Assembly (NCBI GenBank): GCA_031265235.1
Contig: JAISCX010000011.1
Span: 1-33,526 of the forward strand
Length of the DNA stretch: 33,526 nt
DNA from: Rickettsiales bacterium
Lineage (GTDB): Bacteria; Pseudomonadota; Alphaproteobacteria; Rs-D84
Direction of reading: 5' to 3'
The notes beneath the pieces are model-generated. The model was not told the origin of the DNA and made no database searches. It worked only from the letters and a program-made list of their open reading frames with translations. How positions within the stretch are numbered: the first letter of the stretch is position 1; every line of letters starts with the position of its first letter. Positions 7,587 to 15,801 of the stretch are shown piece after piece. Both the position numbers and the translations under genes were made by a program.

Positions 7587-9086
7587 TTGAACAAAAGCGC
7601 TGTATTTTATCATTTTTGCCCGGCCTGCTTTTTGCAGGCATTTGTTGCCGCCATTACATTTCTGCATGCGAATTCCGCGCATGCCGCAACCGTTATTATC
7701 ACCAAAACACAGATGGCCTTTTGCTTTCAGTGCACAAGCGTCAATGATTTTAAATCATGCGTTTTTGGAACATCCAGCGCCAGCCAATTCGTGCTGGACG
7801 GGTGCGCCCTGAAAAAGACAGTCGCAAAAAAGCCGGACAATACCCAACCGAACAGTAATGATAATAATACCGGCGCCCAGGATCAGAACAACAATACGAA
7901 CAGCGATAAAGGCGCAAGCGATGAAGGCATATCAGCAAACGATGTCAGCAACACAATTCCATCGGCCCTTGAATGGCGCGGGGCAAGCGCGCTGGACAAG
8001 GAAAAATGCGGCGCGCTCCTCCCCGGCAGTAATTACAAATGCTGTTTTAATTCCAAGAATGTGCCTTTGTATAACGCTTATTTTCATTGGAACGAAACCC
8101 TGAAGAAATGTTTGTGCATTAACGGCGCAGGCATTGCGGAGTTCGGCGTACCTGGTAATGAAAATTGCCAATGCCAGAACAACGCGCGGCTGATTGATGG
8201 AAAATGCCAATGCCCTGCCAGCACAAAAAGATCCGATACTGGTAAAAATGACTGGGAATTCGAATGCGTTTACGACAGCGATGATGCCAGACAATGCGAA
8301 AGCAGGGCGACATCAACTTCTTCTATAACAGGAACTGTATACGACCAATATTCTTTTTGGGATAATGCACAGAAATTATGCCTGTGCAGGAGTGGCGCCG
8401 GCATACCAAAATCGGTGGCAGCCGTCGGTGGTATTTGCGCATGTCAGCATAACGCATCGTTACAGAATGGAAAATGCGCGTGTATGCCCAATGCTACCAA
8501 AACAACAACCGGAACAAATGAATGGGAATTCGAATGCCTTTACAAAGACACCAGTGGAAATTTGACACCTGAAAATCACACCGCCTTGATAAACAATGGC
8601 CAAGGGCCAGCAATGGCAAGCGGCAATTATCTGGAATGGAGGGCATTTTGCAAAGAAGCCGACAGCGGTTCCGGCCGTGACGGAAGCGACGCCTGCGCGA
8701 ACAAACAGTTCAAAAACGCGGTCGGGTTCAAGGGCTGGACTTCATATACTGGGGGAACTCTTACATGGTCGTTCTATAAAACCAAAGAAACCGCCGAAAG
8801 AAAGCTGGCCTCTGCCTATGACTTGGGGGGAAAGATACGGCTGGTATTGCAATCCATAGATAAATTTGCCTATGGCTGGTGGCTTTTGGGATACGACAGC
8901 ACCAGCCCAACCAACATTTGTTATGATTACGATACCATGGCCGGCGTGATGTGCAGACCTTATGGATCCGGCCTGATCTGGTTCGATGGCAAGGAACGCA
9001 AATTCATATTGCAACAACAGCAAATTAATCCGATGGCGATAGACTTTGGCAAAATAATATATTCCGAATATCCAGAAGGCATGTAG
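7587..9086 (+). CDS. Secreted Cys-rich repeat protein of unknown function
   Basis: 499 residues, initiated at TTG behind AGAGG. Residues 1-34 form a signal peptide ending AHA. Residues 80-120 are a low-complexity Asn/Asp/Gln linker. Two copies of a roughly 64-residue Cys-rich module follow (166-229 and 256-319), each with KxCLCxxGAGI, CxCQxNA, GKCxC and WEFEC(V/L)Y. The C-terminal 150 residues form a different domain (WRAFCKEADSG, then GWWLLGYDS). Many cysteines imply disulfides and an envelope or surface location. I do not recognise a named family; a lineage-specific surface protein is the best guess. The stop is 3 bases from that of the convergent tyrS. Confidence 0.8.
   Translation: MNKSAVFYHFCPACFLQAFVAAITFLHANSAHAATVIITKTQMAFCFQCTSVNDFKSCVFGTSSASQFVLDGCALKKTVAKKPDNTQPNSNDNNTGAQDQNNNTNSDKGASDEGISANDVSNTIPSALEWRGASALDKEKCGALLPGSNYKCCFNSKNVPLYNAYFHWNETLKKCLCINGAGIAEFGVPGNENCQCQNNARLIDGKCQCPASTKRSDTGKNDWEFECVYDSDDARQCESRATSTSSITGTVYDQYSFWDNAQKLCLCRSGAGIPKSVAAVGGICACQHNASLQNGKCACMPNATKTTTGTNEWEFECLYKDTSGNLTPENHTALINNGQGPAMASGNYLEWRAFCKEADSGSGRDGSDACANKQFKNAVGFKGWTSYTGGTLTWSFYKTKETAERKLASAYDLGGKIRLVLQSIDKFAYGWWLLGYDSTSPTNICYDYDTMAGVMCRPYGSGLIWFDGKERKFILQQQQINPMAIDFGKIIYSEYPEGM
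8082..8543 (+). repeat. Two-copy Cys-rich protein module
   Basis: The DNA for residues 166-229 (8082-8273) and 256-319 (8352-8543) of the secreted protein encodes diverged copies of one module. Shared landmarks in order are W(N/D), K(K/L)CLC, GAGI, CxCQ, NAxL, GKCxC, TGxN and WEFEC. Confidence 0.75.
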
Positions 9087-9089
9087 GCG

Positions 9090-10307
9090 CTATTTCGCCA
9101 CAACCCTTAGAAACGTCTTTTTTCCTTTTTGCAGCATGATTGATTCGGCGGGCGCAATCGTTGCCTTTTGGTCGGTTATTTTCTCGCCAGCGACGACCAG
9201 ACCGCCCTGCTCTATCGTGCGGCGCGCTTCGGATTTGCTGGGCAGCAGTCCCGCGGCCACGACAAAATCAACAACGTTCATATCGCCGGACATTTTCAAT
9301 TCCACTGTCGGAACTGCGCCGGAATTCGCCCCACCCCCGAACAACACCGCCGCTGCGTCGGCCGCGGATATGGCCGCTGCTTCACCGTGCGCTATTTTCG
9401 TTGCTTCGAACGCCAGTATTTTTTTTGCTTCGTTGATTTCTACATCGCGAAGCTTTGACAGCTTTGCAATTTCATCCATCGGCAGTTCTGTGAATATCTT
9501 TAAAAACTTATCCACATCGTTGTCCATCACATTGCGGAAATATTGATAGTAATCAAACGGACTGGTCCGGTCGGCGCGCACCCATACGGCATTTCCGGCG
9601 GACTTTCCAATCTTCACGCCATTTGCATCCGTTATCAGCGGGCATGACATAACGAATGATTCGGACTGGCGCTTTCTGCGGATCAGACTGGCGCCTGCGA
9701 CTGAATTTCCCCATTGATCTGCCCCGCATAATTGCAAGCGGCAGTCATGATGATCAAATAATTCCAAAAAATCCACAGCCTGGAGAGGCATATAGTTGAA
9801 TTCCAAGAAAGACATCTCGCCGGTTGCGAGACGCTTTTTGACACTCTCCATAGCCAGCATCTTTGGCACAGTAAACGACAGACCGAATTCCCGCAGAAAA
9901 TCCAAATGCGACAACTTTTTATGCCAATCGTAATTATCAACCATTATCGCGTCCGATGCGCTGTTGCCAAACGTCATGAATTGTTCATAACATTTGCGCA
10001 ATCCAGCGCGATTCGCGTCAACCTGGTCGTCTGTCATCATGGGTCGCCCACTGTCGCGACCGCTGGGGTCGCCGATGCGGCCGGTCGCACCGCCGACCAG
10101 CATTATGGGCTTGTGCCCGTATTTCTGAAACCATCGCATAATCATGACCGGCACCAAGTGCCCGACGTGAAATGAATCGGCCGTCGGATCCACGCCCAGA
10201 TACCCGGAACGCGCGCCGCCGTTTAACCATTCGCCCAACCCATCAATATCCGTCGATTGGAATATCAGTCCACGTTGTTCTAATTCGTGTAAAAAATCGT
10301 TCTTCAT
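9090..10307 (-). CDS. tyrS: Tyrosyl-tRNA synthetase
   Basis: Charges tRNA-Tyr in the cytoplasm. 405 residues, a normal bacterial length. The class I signature HVGH is at residues 47-50 and the KMSKS-type loop reads KIGKS at 232-236. YLGVDPTADS, GGATGRIGDPSGR and QLCGADQWGN are family hallmarks. The last 65 residues are an S4 RNA-binding domain (DFVVAAGLLPSKSEARRTIEQGG). I choose the ATG at 10307 and not the in-frame ATG at 10331, because AAGGAA stands eight bases before it. Confidence 0.97.
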   Translation of the reverse strand: MKNDFLHELEQRGLIFQSTDIDGLGEWLNGGARSGYLGVDPTADSFHVGHLVPVMIMRWFQKYGHKPIMLVGGATGRIGDPSGRDSGRPMMTDDQVDANRAGLRKCYEQFMTFGNSASDAIMVDNYDWHKKLSHLDFLREFGLSFTVPKMLAMESVKKRLATGEMSFLEFNYMPLQAVDFLELFDHHDCRLQLCGADQWGNSVAGASLIRRKRQSESFVMSCPLITDANGVKIGKSAGNAVWVRADRTSPFDYYQYFRNVMDNDVDKFLKIFTELPMDEIAKLSKLRDVEINEAKKILAFEATKIAHGEAAAISAADAAAVLFGGGANSGAVPTVELKMSGDMNVVDFVVAAGLLPSKSEARRTIEQGGLVVAGEKITDQKATIAPAESIMLQKGKKTFLRVVAK

Positions 10308-10387
10308 AAGAATTTCCTTTGCTCTAATCATAGCAAAAAATACCGTTTTTGCATAATGATTTTATAATTTATTCGTAAAATTTATTT

Positions 10388-10430
10388 TGCCCATACGGGC
10401 ACAAAAAGTATTACGCCCGCGGGGCGTAAT
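10388..10430. other. Two consecutive hairpins upstream of tyrS
   Basis: TGCCC-ATAC-GGGCA (10388-10401) and the perfect palindrome ATTACGCCC-GCG-GGGCGTAAT (10410-10430). On the minus strand both are followed by T-rich bases (CTTTTTG and AAATAAATTTT), resembling tandem terminators or a leader attenuator ahead of tyrS. No other gene of that strand is close enough to need them. The rest of the 10308-10590 stretch holds nothing else I can support. Confidence 0.45.
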
Positions 10431-10590
10431 TGGAATAATAAAAGAATCCAGATATTCTTATCATGCGCGCATAATATCCGATTTGATTCCGATTGTCAAT
10501 CCCCGGATAGTGCGGACAAAACATCGACCGGTTTGCAATATGGCTTTCCGTTTTTTTATATCCGCCAGGACCACAGATTTTTTTAATCTT

Positions 10591-10619
10591 TTGACAAAAA
10601 GAATTTTATTGCATATACT
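10591..10619 (+). promoter_or_regulatory. Strong sigma70-type promoter, probably giving a leaderless mRNA
   Basis: TTGACA (10591-10596), 17-bp spacer, TATACT (10614-10619). The expected transcript start, about seven bases after the -10 box, falls on or next to the A of the ATG at 10627. No Shine-Dalgarno sequence exists, consistent with leaderless translation. Confidence 0.65.
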
Positions 10620-10626
10620 ATATGGC

Positions 10627-11607
10627 ATGGATTCCCGACTGCAAGACATCACTGAAAAAATTCAAAACCGCGATTTGTTGCGCGCGATTGCCAAAATCGC
10701 GCATATTTTTGCGCCTTTATGCATGCATTTTATAGACTGGATCATTGCCCAAAAACCACATAATCAAGTGCGGTTCATGCTGCGCGACGGCGAGCTGTTC
10801 TTTGAAACCGCCAAAACCATGGCGTCCGTATCACCAAGATATAAAATTTGCGCGGACTGGACGGCGGATTATCTTACCAATAACATGCTGGACCACATTC
10901 CGGACGAATATTTGAAACCGTATCTGGATAAAAATTGGAATCAATCCATGACCATGATAGATGTCGGCTGCGAAGGCGGGCTGGTTAACGCTTTGCGCCG
11001 TTTCTTTCCAGATAATGATTATTTTCCGCTTTTTCTGGGGTCCGACAATCCCGACATTCCAGGCTTTCTTAATGAAAGCGCCGGCATAACGGAATACATG
11101 GATAACTTTAAAAAATCCATTGCCGAGAAAAAGGTTGCAACCTATAAAAGCAGCGCCGCTGCGTTTGCCATATTACTTGAACATTTTCCCAAAAAAGAAT
11201 TCAGTCCCCACACATTGTGTCACAGGCGCGCAGACGGATCATTGTATATAATGAACGACTTTAACCAGTATGTTTTGTGCCCGGACGAATCAAAACCTTA
11301 TTTGTATCTGCAAAATCCTGGTTTGCCGCAAATCAATAATGCCGACGGCGATCTGCATATAAGGCCGGAAAATAAATTCCACCAGGCGGCGCATAAAATA
11401 TTTTTTGACAGCCTGCGCGCGGCAGTTACGGAATATGGCCGCTCTGCCCGGCCGCCGTCAGTCGGCGACGCGGTCGCGCGGATATGCGAAATAGCGCCCG
11501 GTCTGAAAGAAATTGGCAAAACCCTAATTCCACATAATGAAGACGGGATCAGCGCGTTTGAAAGCGTCCACAAAAAAGAAATCGCGCAGATATTAAAGGT
11601 GCGATAA
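10627..11607 (+). CDS. Unknown 326-aa cytoplasmic protein with an RDG motif
   Basis: The start at 10627 (MDSRLQDITEKIQNRDLL) is set by the promoter; the frame is open for 80 more codons upstream, but that stretch crosses the promoter and hairpins and looks non-coding. No signal peptide or membrane segment is evident. Residues about 48-60 read VRFMLRDGELFFE, which weakly recalls the hydrophobic-xxRDG strand of HAD-like hydrolases of the kind linked to glycosyltransferases; this is a tentative resemblance. Other features are a Cys/Gly-rich DVGCEGGLVNALRRF that could be a nucleotide- or cofactor-binding turn, and a C-terminal helical region. The function is unknown. Confidence 0.7.
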   Translation: MDSRLQDITEKIQNRDLLRAIAKIAHIFAPLCMHFIDWIIAQKPHNQVRFMLRDGELFFETAKTMASVSPRYKICADWTADYLTNNMLDHIPDEYLKPYLDKNWNQSMTMIDVGCEGGLVNALRRFFPDNDYFPLFLGSDNPDIPGFLNESAGITEYMDNFKKSIAEKKVATYKSSAAAFAILLEHFPKKEFSPHTLCHRRADGSLYIMNDFNQYVLCPDESKPYLYLQNPGLPQINNADGDLHIRPENKFHQAAHKIFFDSLRAAVTEYGRSARPPSVGDAVARICEIAPGLKEIGKTLIPHNEDGISAFESVHKKEIAQILKVR

Positions 11608-11629
11608 AAATCCCGTAATTACCGGGATT
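11604..11629. terminator. Bidirectional hairpin terminator
   Basis: Stem AATCCCG/CGGGATT (11609-11615 with 11623-11629). On the minus strand it is followed by TTTTATCG, so it can end the transcript of the 11619 gene, whose TAA lies in the loop. On the plus strand GTTTAGC follows, a weaker signal for the 10627 gene. Confidence 0.6.
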
Positions 11630-12071
11630 GTTTAGCATGTTCAGCATAAGCATAAGTCATGTACATACGGGGAACAACATGATTTCTGTGCATAATTTCG
11701 TTCCATGCCAAATTTATTGTCGGGCGAATTCCGCATAACATCAATTCTTTTATAATTCTGAAATCAAGGTGCAGGCGGCCTATAAAGCTTTTCATGGGTT
11801 CAAAGACGCTTTTTTTTCTGATTTTTACGCCCGTGCTGTCCGCGCCCACGTAATAAGGATAAATCCACGGCGAATTCTGTAATTCAAACGATTCTATGAA
11901 TCCATGCCTGTCATAGCGCAGCTTCAATTCGTCATTAACCCGCCAGTTGATTACTTTTTGACTTGGGAGAACTATGCCGATAGATCCCGACGAATGTTTT
12001 TTATCATTCAATGTCACAATCAAGCCGTTACCATATTCCCCAACGATATTCGCAATCGTATAAGTTTTCAT
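11619..12071 (-). CDS. Unknown 150-aa protein downstream of tsf
   Basis: Unrecognised. The N-terminal 75 residues look like beta strands (TIANIVGEYGNGLIVTLNDKK, then IGIVLPSQKVINWRVNDELKLRYD), suggesting a small barrel. The C-terminal half is helical and basic (LHLDFRIIKELMLCGIRP). No export signal. It starts 18 bases after the tsf stop and probably belongs to the rpsB-tsf transcript, in a place where alphaproteobacteria often carry pyrH. The ribosome binding site is weak (AGAAAAAGAAA). Confidence 0.65.
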   Translation of the reverse strand: MKTYTIANIVGEYGNGLIVTLNDKKHSSGSIGIVLPSQKVINWRVNDELKLRYDRHGFIESFELQNSPWIYPYYVGADSTGVKIRKKSVFEPMKSFIGRLHLDFRIIKELMLCGIRPTINLAWNEIMHRNHVVPRMYMTYAYAEHAKQSR

Positions 12072-12089
12072 AATATATTTCTTTTTCTT

Positions 12090-12968
12090 CTAGCTGCCAA
12101 GCATCTTGTTGACTTCGTCAGCCAGATTGTCTTCGCGTTTTTGAATACCATCGCCCAACAGGAAATATGCGAATCCCGCCAAAGCAGCGCCCGCGCCCGC
12201 CAGCACCTGTTTCACGGTGACATTCGGGTCCATGACAAACGGCTGTTCTTCCAATACCGATTCAGAATAGTATTTCTGGATACGACCGGCAACCATCTTT
12301 TCTATGACCTGTTCCGGCTTGCCCGCGGTCGCGCCGGATTCGATGAATACTTTCCTTTCGCGTTCAACCGCCGCCGGATCAACTTCGGCGATCGTTGCAA
12401 ATTCAGGTTTGTTTGCGGCGATATGCATTGCGATTTTCGGCCCGATTTCAGCAGACGCTGCGATATCGCCATTCAAAGCGACAATCACGCCGATCTGTCC
12501 CATGCCCGGCACCAGCGCGTTGTGGATGTAAGTGTAAACCGCGTCGCCGGACACGCTGGCAATGCGGCGGATATTCATGTTTTCGCCAATTGTCGATATA
12601 AGCGCGGCAACTTCGTCTTTCATCGCATCCGTTGTTTTTGCGAAATCGCCGGAAAGTTCAAGCGCTTTGGCCACGACGTCGCCGACCAGCTTTTGGAATT
12701 TTTCATTCTTTGCGACAAAGTCCGTTTCCGCGTTCAATTCAACAACAACGCCCAGCGTGCCGTCCGGTGATTTTGCCGCCGCGACCAGACCGGACGCCGC
12801 AACGCGATCGGCTTTCTTTGCCGCCTTGACGATTCCTTTCTGGCGCAGCCAGTCCGCGGCCGCATCAATATCGCCGTTGTTTTCGCTCAGCGCCGCTTTG
12901 CAGTCCATCATTCCAGCGGATGTTTTTTCACGCAGTTCTTGAATCAGTGCAGCTGTGATATTTGCCAT
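12090..12968 (-). CDS. tsf: Translation elongation factor Ts
   Basis: Exchanges GDP for GTP on EF-Tu. 292 residues starting MANITAALIQELREKTSAGMMDCKAAL, the UBA-like N-terminal domain, followed by the signature VELNAETDFVAKN (about 73-85) and two core subdomains ending in DEVNKMLGS. The start at 12968 has AAGGAGC nine bases ahead; the frame is open to 13031, but that stretch is the intergenic region. It lies 66 bases after rpsB in the standard operon. Confidence 0.96.
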   Translation of the reverse strand: MANITAALIQELREKTSAGMMDCKAALSENNGDIDAAADWLRQKGIVKAAKKADRVAASGLVAAAKSPDGTLGVVVELNAETDFVAKNEKFQKLVGDVVAKALELSGDFAKTTDAMKDEVAALISTIGENMNIRRIASVSGDAVYTYIHNALVPGMGQIGVIVALNGDIAASAEIGPKIAMHIAANKPEFATIAEVDPAAVERERKVFIESGATAGKPEQVIEKMVAGRIQKYYSESVLEEQPFVMDPNVTVKQVLAGAGAALAGFAYFLLGDGIQKREDNLADEVNKMLGS

Positions 12969-13034
12969 AATTTGCTCCTTAAATACATAGCGGCGAATTG
13001 AATCCGCCGGGGCGCGGGCGCGCCCATACATTAA

Positions 13035-13898
13035 TTATTCCCCGATTTTTTCTTCAATTTTTTCCGCCAGCTTTTCTTTGCGAATTTCGCGCTGTTCAGA
13101 TTTCGCGGATTTGGCCTTGGATTCTTTTTCTTTCGTCTTGTCTTCCAGTTCGTCCGCAGCGGATTCGTTCATGTCAGACACCGCCTTTTTGCCGGCCGCG
13201 CCGCCAAGACGCTTTTCAATGCCGGATAAAATCGCATCGACAAACAAGTCGCAATACAGCTGGATCGCGCGGGACGCGTCGTCGTTGCCCGGAACGGGAT
13301 AATCGATCAGTTCGGGATTGGCATTCGTGTCGCAAATCGCGATTATCGGCATGTCCAGATTTTTCGCTTCGCGGACAGCGTTGTATTCGCGCGGCACGTC
13401 AATGATTACGACAGCCTGGGGCGTTCCGTGCATTTCCAGAATCCCGCCGAACACATCGCGCAGCTTTGCGGCTTCGCGGGTCATGTTCAGTATTTCTTTC
13501 TTGGTCAGTCCCAATTTTTCTGCGTTTTCAATATCCGTCTCCATTTTCTTCAAACGCCGGATAGACTGCGACACGGTTGTCCAGTTGGTCATCATTCCGC
13601 CCAGCCAGCGGTTATTGACATAATGTTGGCCGCACCGTTCAGCGGCGTCTTTTACAATATCCTTTGCCTGATGCTTTGTCGCGACAAACAGGATTTTTCC
13701 GCCTGTGGCGGCGATCGCTTCCAACGCTTCCAGCGCGCGGTGCAGCAAGGATGCCGTTTTATTCAAATTAATGATGTGGATTTTATCTTTGATGCCGTAA
13801 ACATAAGGCGTCATTTGCGGATTCCAGCGGCGGGTATGATGCCCAAAGTGAATGCCGGCCTCCATCAATTGTTTCATAGAAAATTTAGGCAATGCCAT
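13035..13898 (-). CDS. rpsB: 30S ribosomal protein S2
   Basis: A structural protein of the small ribosomal subunit. 287 residues. MALPKFSMKQLMEAGIHFGH and RRWNPQMTPYVYG are the N-terminal S2 signature, and YVNNRWLGGMMTNW and VIIDVPREYNAVREA follow at expected positions. Beyond residue 230 there is a Lys/Glu-rich tail of about 55 residues, longer than in most S2 proteins. The start at 13898 is preceded by AGGGAGC; a longer frame to 13922 lacks such a site. Confidence 0.97.
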   Translation of the reverse strand: MALPKFSMKQLMEAGIHFGHHTRRWNPQMTPYVYGIKDKIHIINLNKTASLLHRALEALEAIAATGGKILFVATKHQAKDIVKDAAERCGQHYVNNRWLGGMMTNWTTVSQSIRRLKKMETDIENAEKLGLTKKEILNMTREAAKLRDVFGGILEMHGTPQAVVIIDVPREYNAVREAKNLDMPIIAICDTNANPELIDYPVPGNDDASRAIQLYCDLFVDAILSGIEKRLGGAAGKKAVSDMNESAADELEDKTKEKESKAKSAKSEQREIRKEKLAEKIEEKIGE

Positions 13899-13923
13899 GG
13901 TGTGCTCCCTTTTTGGTCGCAAC

Positions 13924-13960
13924 CGAGATACGAGACACGAAATACGTGATACGAAATACG
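13924..13960. repeat. Heptad tract in the rpsB leader
   Basis: Five consecutive 7-bp units on the plus strand: CGAGATA, CGAGACA, CGAAATA, CGTGATA, CGAAATA. The tract lies about 25-60 bases upstream of the rpsB start codon, inside its mRNA leader, where it could affect folding of the region near the ribosome binding site. Confidence 0.75.
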
Positions 13961-14065
13961 GTGCGTTTATGTTATTATCCTCGCTGTTGCAGATAAACCC
14001 TTTCGGGACATAAACTTTTGCATACAGCTGTGTTATTCGTCCGCTATATCGGCGAACGTGGCGTG

Positions 14066-14094
14066 ATTATAGGGAATAAATTTCATAAAATCAA
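14066..14094 (-). promoter_or_regulatory. Promoter of rpsB
   Basis: Minus strand TTGATT (14094-14089), 17-bp spacer, TATAAT (14071-14066). It gives a leader of about 160 bases with a CCC-GAAA-GGG hairpin near 14005, which may be an S2 autoregulatory site (inference). The -35 box overlaps the stop codon of the reverse transcriptase. Confidence 0.65.
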
Positions 14095-15095
14095 GTTAAA
14101 ACGACAGTTGAAAAGCATAATTGCCGCATGGCCAGCAATTTGTCCATGCCGATGCTTTTTCGAAAATTATAACTGCACGCGTGTTTCAGCCAGCCCCTGG
14201 CCGACGCGATTTGTCCGCGTGTTTCATCCGTTATTTCGCCAATTTTGCGCATTCGATCACGTATGCGTCGCGCCGTCCGTTTGCGCAACATCACAAAGTC
14301 CTTGAAATGCCTATAACCTACGAAATCAAGCCCGTCAGCGACAGGAAAGATTTCAGATTTGGAAAAACAAAGCCCAAGACGCGCGGTCAAAAATTCGCCG
14401 ATCTTTGCGCGCCATTCGCCCAATTGTTTCTTGTCATCTGAAAAAAGACAGAAATCGTCGCTGTACCGCAGATAATCGCGCACGCCCAATTCGTATTTTG
14501 CAAAATTATCCAGTTCGTTCAGATACAGGTTGCCCATCCATTGGCTGCATAGATTACCGATCGGCATGTTCTTGCCGCCATTGACAGAATAAATGATATC
14601 GCGCAGCAAATCGCGCAATTTCTGGTCCGGCACGTATTTTTTTATAATTTCAAACATTATGTTGTGGTCTATGCTGGGGTAAAATTTGCGCACATCGCAT
14701 TTAAGGACGTATTTGTTCCGGCGGCAGAATTGCATCGCGCGACGCGACGCAGCGTGCAGCCCGCGCCCCGGAATGCACGCGTATGTGTCGCGTATGAATC
14801 GCCGCGTCCAGCGCGACGCCAATATATTCATTATCGCATGGTGAACGATGCGATCCGGCGCGAACGGCAGAATGTATATGGTGCGCGGCTTTGGATCCGT
14901 GATTTCCATCGTGCGGTATTCGGATGTCTTGAATTCACCGCGCATTACTGATTGCCGTATGGATTCCAGATTTTCGGCAGCGTTTTCAAGAAATCTTGCG
15001 ATCGCGGGCTTTGTTTTTTTGCCGCGTATCGCGTTTCGTAAAGCGGCGGCAAAATTTTCTGACGATATAAACGCGTCCCATAAATTTTTACGCAT
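14091..15095 (-). CDS. Reverse transcriptase of a diversity-generating retroelement
   Basis: Copies the template-repeat RNA into cDNA with errors at adenines; the cDNA then replaces the variable repeat of the target gene. 334 residues. Visible motifs are LPFAPDRIVHHAIMNIL (about 76-92), DTYACIPGRGLHAA, motif A with CDVRKFYPSID (133-143; Asp134), MPIGNLCSQWMGNLYLNELD with the SQ typical of DGR and group II-like enzymes (IGNLCSQ at 179-185), and the catalytic YSDD at 211-214. There is no maturase or endonuclease domain. The start ATG follows AAAGGTA. Expression probably depends on read-through of the terminator after the target gene. No Avd-type accessory gene is evident beside it. Confidence 0.93.
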   Translation of the reverse strand: MRKNLWDAFISSENFAAALRNAIRGKKTKPAIARFLENAAENLESIRQSVMRGEFKTSEYRTMEITDPKPRTIYILPFAPDRIVHHAIMNILASRWTRRFIRDTYACIPGRGLHAASRRAMQFCRRNKYVLKCDVRKFYPSIDHNIMFEIIKKYVPDQKLRDLLRDIIYSVNGGKNMPIGNLCSQWMGNLYLNELDNFAKYELGVRDYLRYSDDFCLFSDDKKQLGEWRAKIGEFLTARLGLCFSKSEIFPVADGLDFVGYRHFKDFVMLRKRTARRIRDRMRKIGEITDETRGQIASARGWLKHACSYNFRKSIGMDKLLAMRQLCFSTVVLT

Positions 15096-15121
15096 CGGGA
15101 ATACCTTTATTTAGTTCGGAT

Positions 15122-15147
15122 AAAAAAAATGCGGGGGACACCCCCGC
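15122..15147 (-). terminator. Strong hairpin with T-run between the DGR target gene and the RT
   Basis: On the minus strand GCGGGGG-TGT-CCCCCGC (15147-15131) is followed by A and eight Ts (15129-15122). It has the form of a rho-independent terminator just after the target stop codon. A GC-rich hairpin shortly after the variable repeat is also a known homing enhancer in DGRs such as that of Bordetella phage BPP-1, so it may serve both ends. Confidence 0.75.
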
Positions 15148-15165
15148 ACCCCCGACGATTTACGT

Positions 15166-15741
15166 TTATTTCGTATTTTCGACACAGGTCTCGAAAGCCG
15201 CGCGAAACGCCCGACGGGAATCCGTATTCCTGTCCGCGTTGCTCAGACCGTAGTCCCCAGCATCCCGACGCCAATCGTCCAACGATTCGCGCCAGCCCGC
15301 GAACGCGCCCTTTTTTGCAATGATCTTTTTGCCATTTTTTAATTTTTCAGGAACAAGGGCGGCACGCACATTCGTCCAGTTCTCTAAATCCGCACATTTC
15401 GTTATAAGATCAACATCGTCATAATTCTTGTCATGTCGGTGTCCTGTCGGGACAATATATACGCCGGCCAAAGCCTCGATATCTTGCTTTAAAGATTTGT
15501 AATATTCGATGCATGCATTCTGATATTCTATTTCCAGGTCCATAAATTCCGGATTTCCGGTTTTCAGATTGACTACGCCGTTCTCGTTTGCGTACATAAC
15601 ATATTGCGTATCAAATTCCATGCCCGCAAGAATAATCGTGTCGCCGCCGCCCGGCTGCGGCGCCATCGTCCGGTCGGACAAAGTCAAAGCATCCTTTTTG
15701 CTGACAGATATGTCATACCCAAAAATTGAGAACTTTTTCAT
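15166..15741 (-). CDS. DGR target protein with C-terminal variable region
   Basis: 191 residues. Residues 145-187 are encoded by the variable repeat and differ from the template at positions 149, 151, 160, 162, 163, 167 and 174 within the core. The constant part (MKKFSIFGYDISVSKKDAL, then FMDLEIEYQNACIEYYKSLKQDIEAL) has no signal peptide and I do not recognise a fold. Most described DGR targets end in a C-type-lectin or sulfatase-modifying-like fold with GGSW or GFR motifs; I cannot see them here (the end reads SRRAFRAAFETC). The start at 15741 has AAAGGAG at ideal spacing; an in-frame ATG at 15777 does not. Inferred role: variable ligand binding. Confidence 0.85.
   Translation of the reverse strand: MKKFSIFGYDISVSKKDALTLSDRTMAPQPGGGDTIILAGMEFDTQYVMYANENGVVNLKTGNPEFMDLEIEYQNACIEYYKSLKQDIEALAGVYIVPTGHRHDKNYDDVDLITKCADLENWTNVRAALVPEKLKNGKKIIAKKGAFAGWRESLDDWRRDAGDYGLSNADRNTDSRRAFRAAFETCVENTK
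15181..15310 (-). repeat. DGR variable repeat (VR)
   Basis: Aligns without gaps to the template repeat at 15969-16098. In the 120-bp core (15191-15310) nine positions differ; eight are A in the template (seven read G and one T in VR) and one is C to G. A 29-base adenine-free stretch at the 3' side is identical in both, as expected near the initiation of mutagenic homing. The next ten bases (15190-15181) differ at three places, two of them not A in the template. Confidence 0.93.
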
Positions 15742-15765
15742 GTTGAACTCCTTTGTTCGGCATAA

Positions 15766-15793
15766 ACTATATCGCAAATGTTATGTTTGTCAA
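15766..15793 (-). promoter_or_regulatory. Promoter of the DGR target gene
   Basis: Minus strand TTGACA (15793-15788), 16-bp spacer, TATAGT (15771-15766). The predicted start is about 18 bases before the ATG at 15741, just ahead of AAAGGAG. Confidence 0.7.
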
Positions 15794-15801
15794 GAATTAT
15801 G

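Noticed and set aside
13899-14090. An Avd-type accessory gene next to the RT
   Set aside because: The only space is the 192-base rpsB leader and promoter, too short and without a suitable helical frame.
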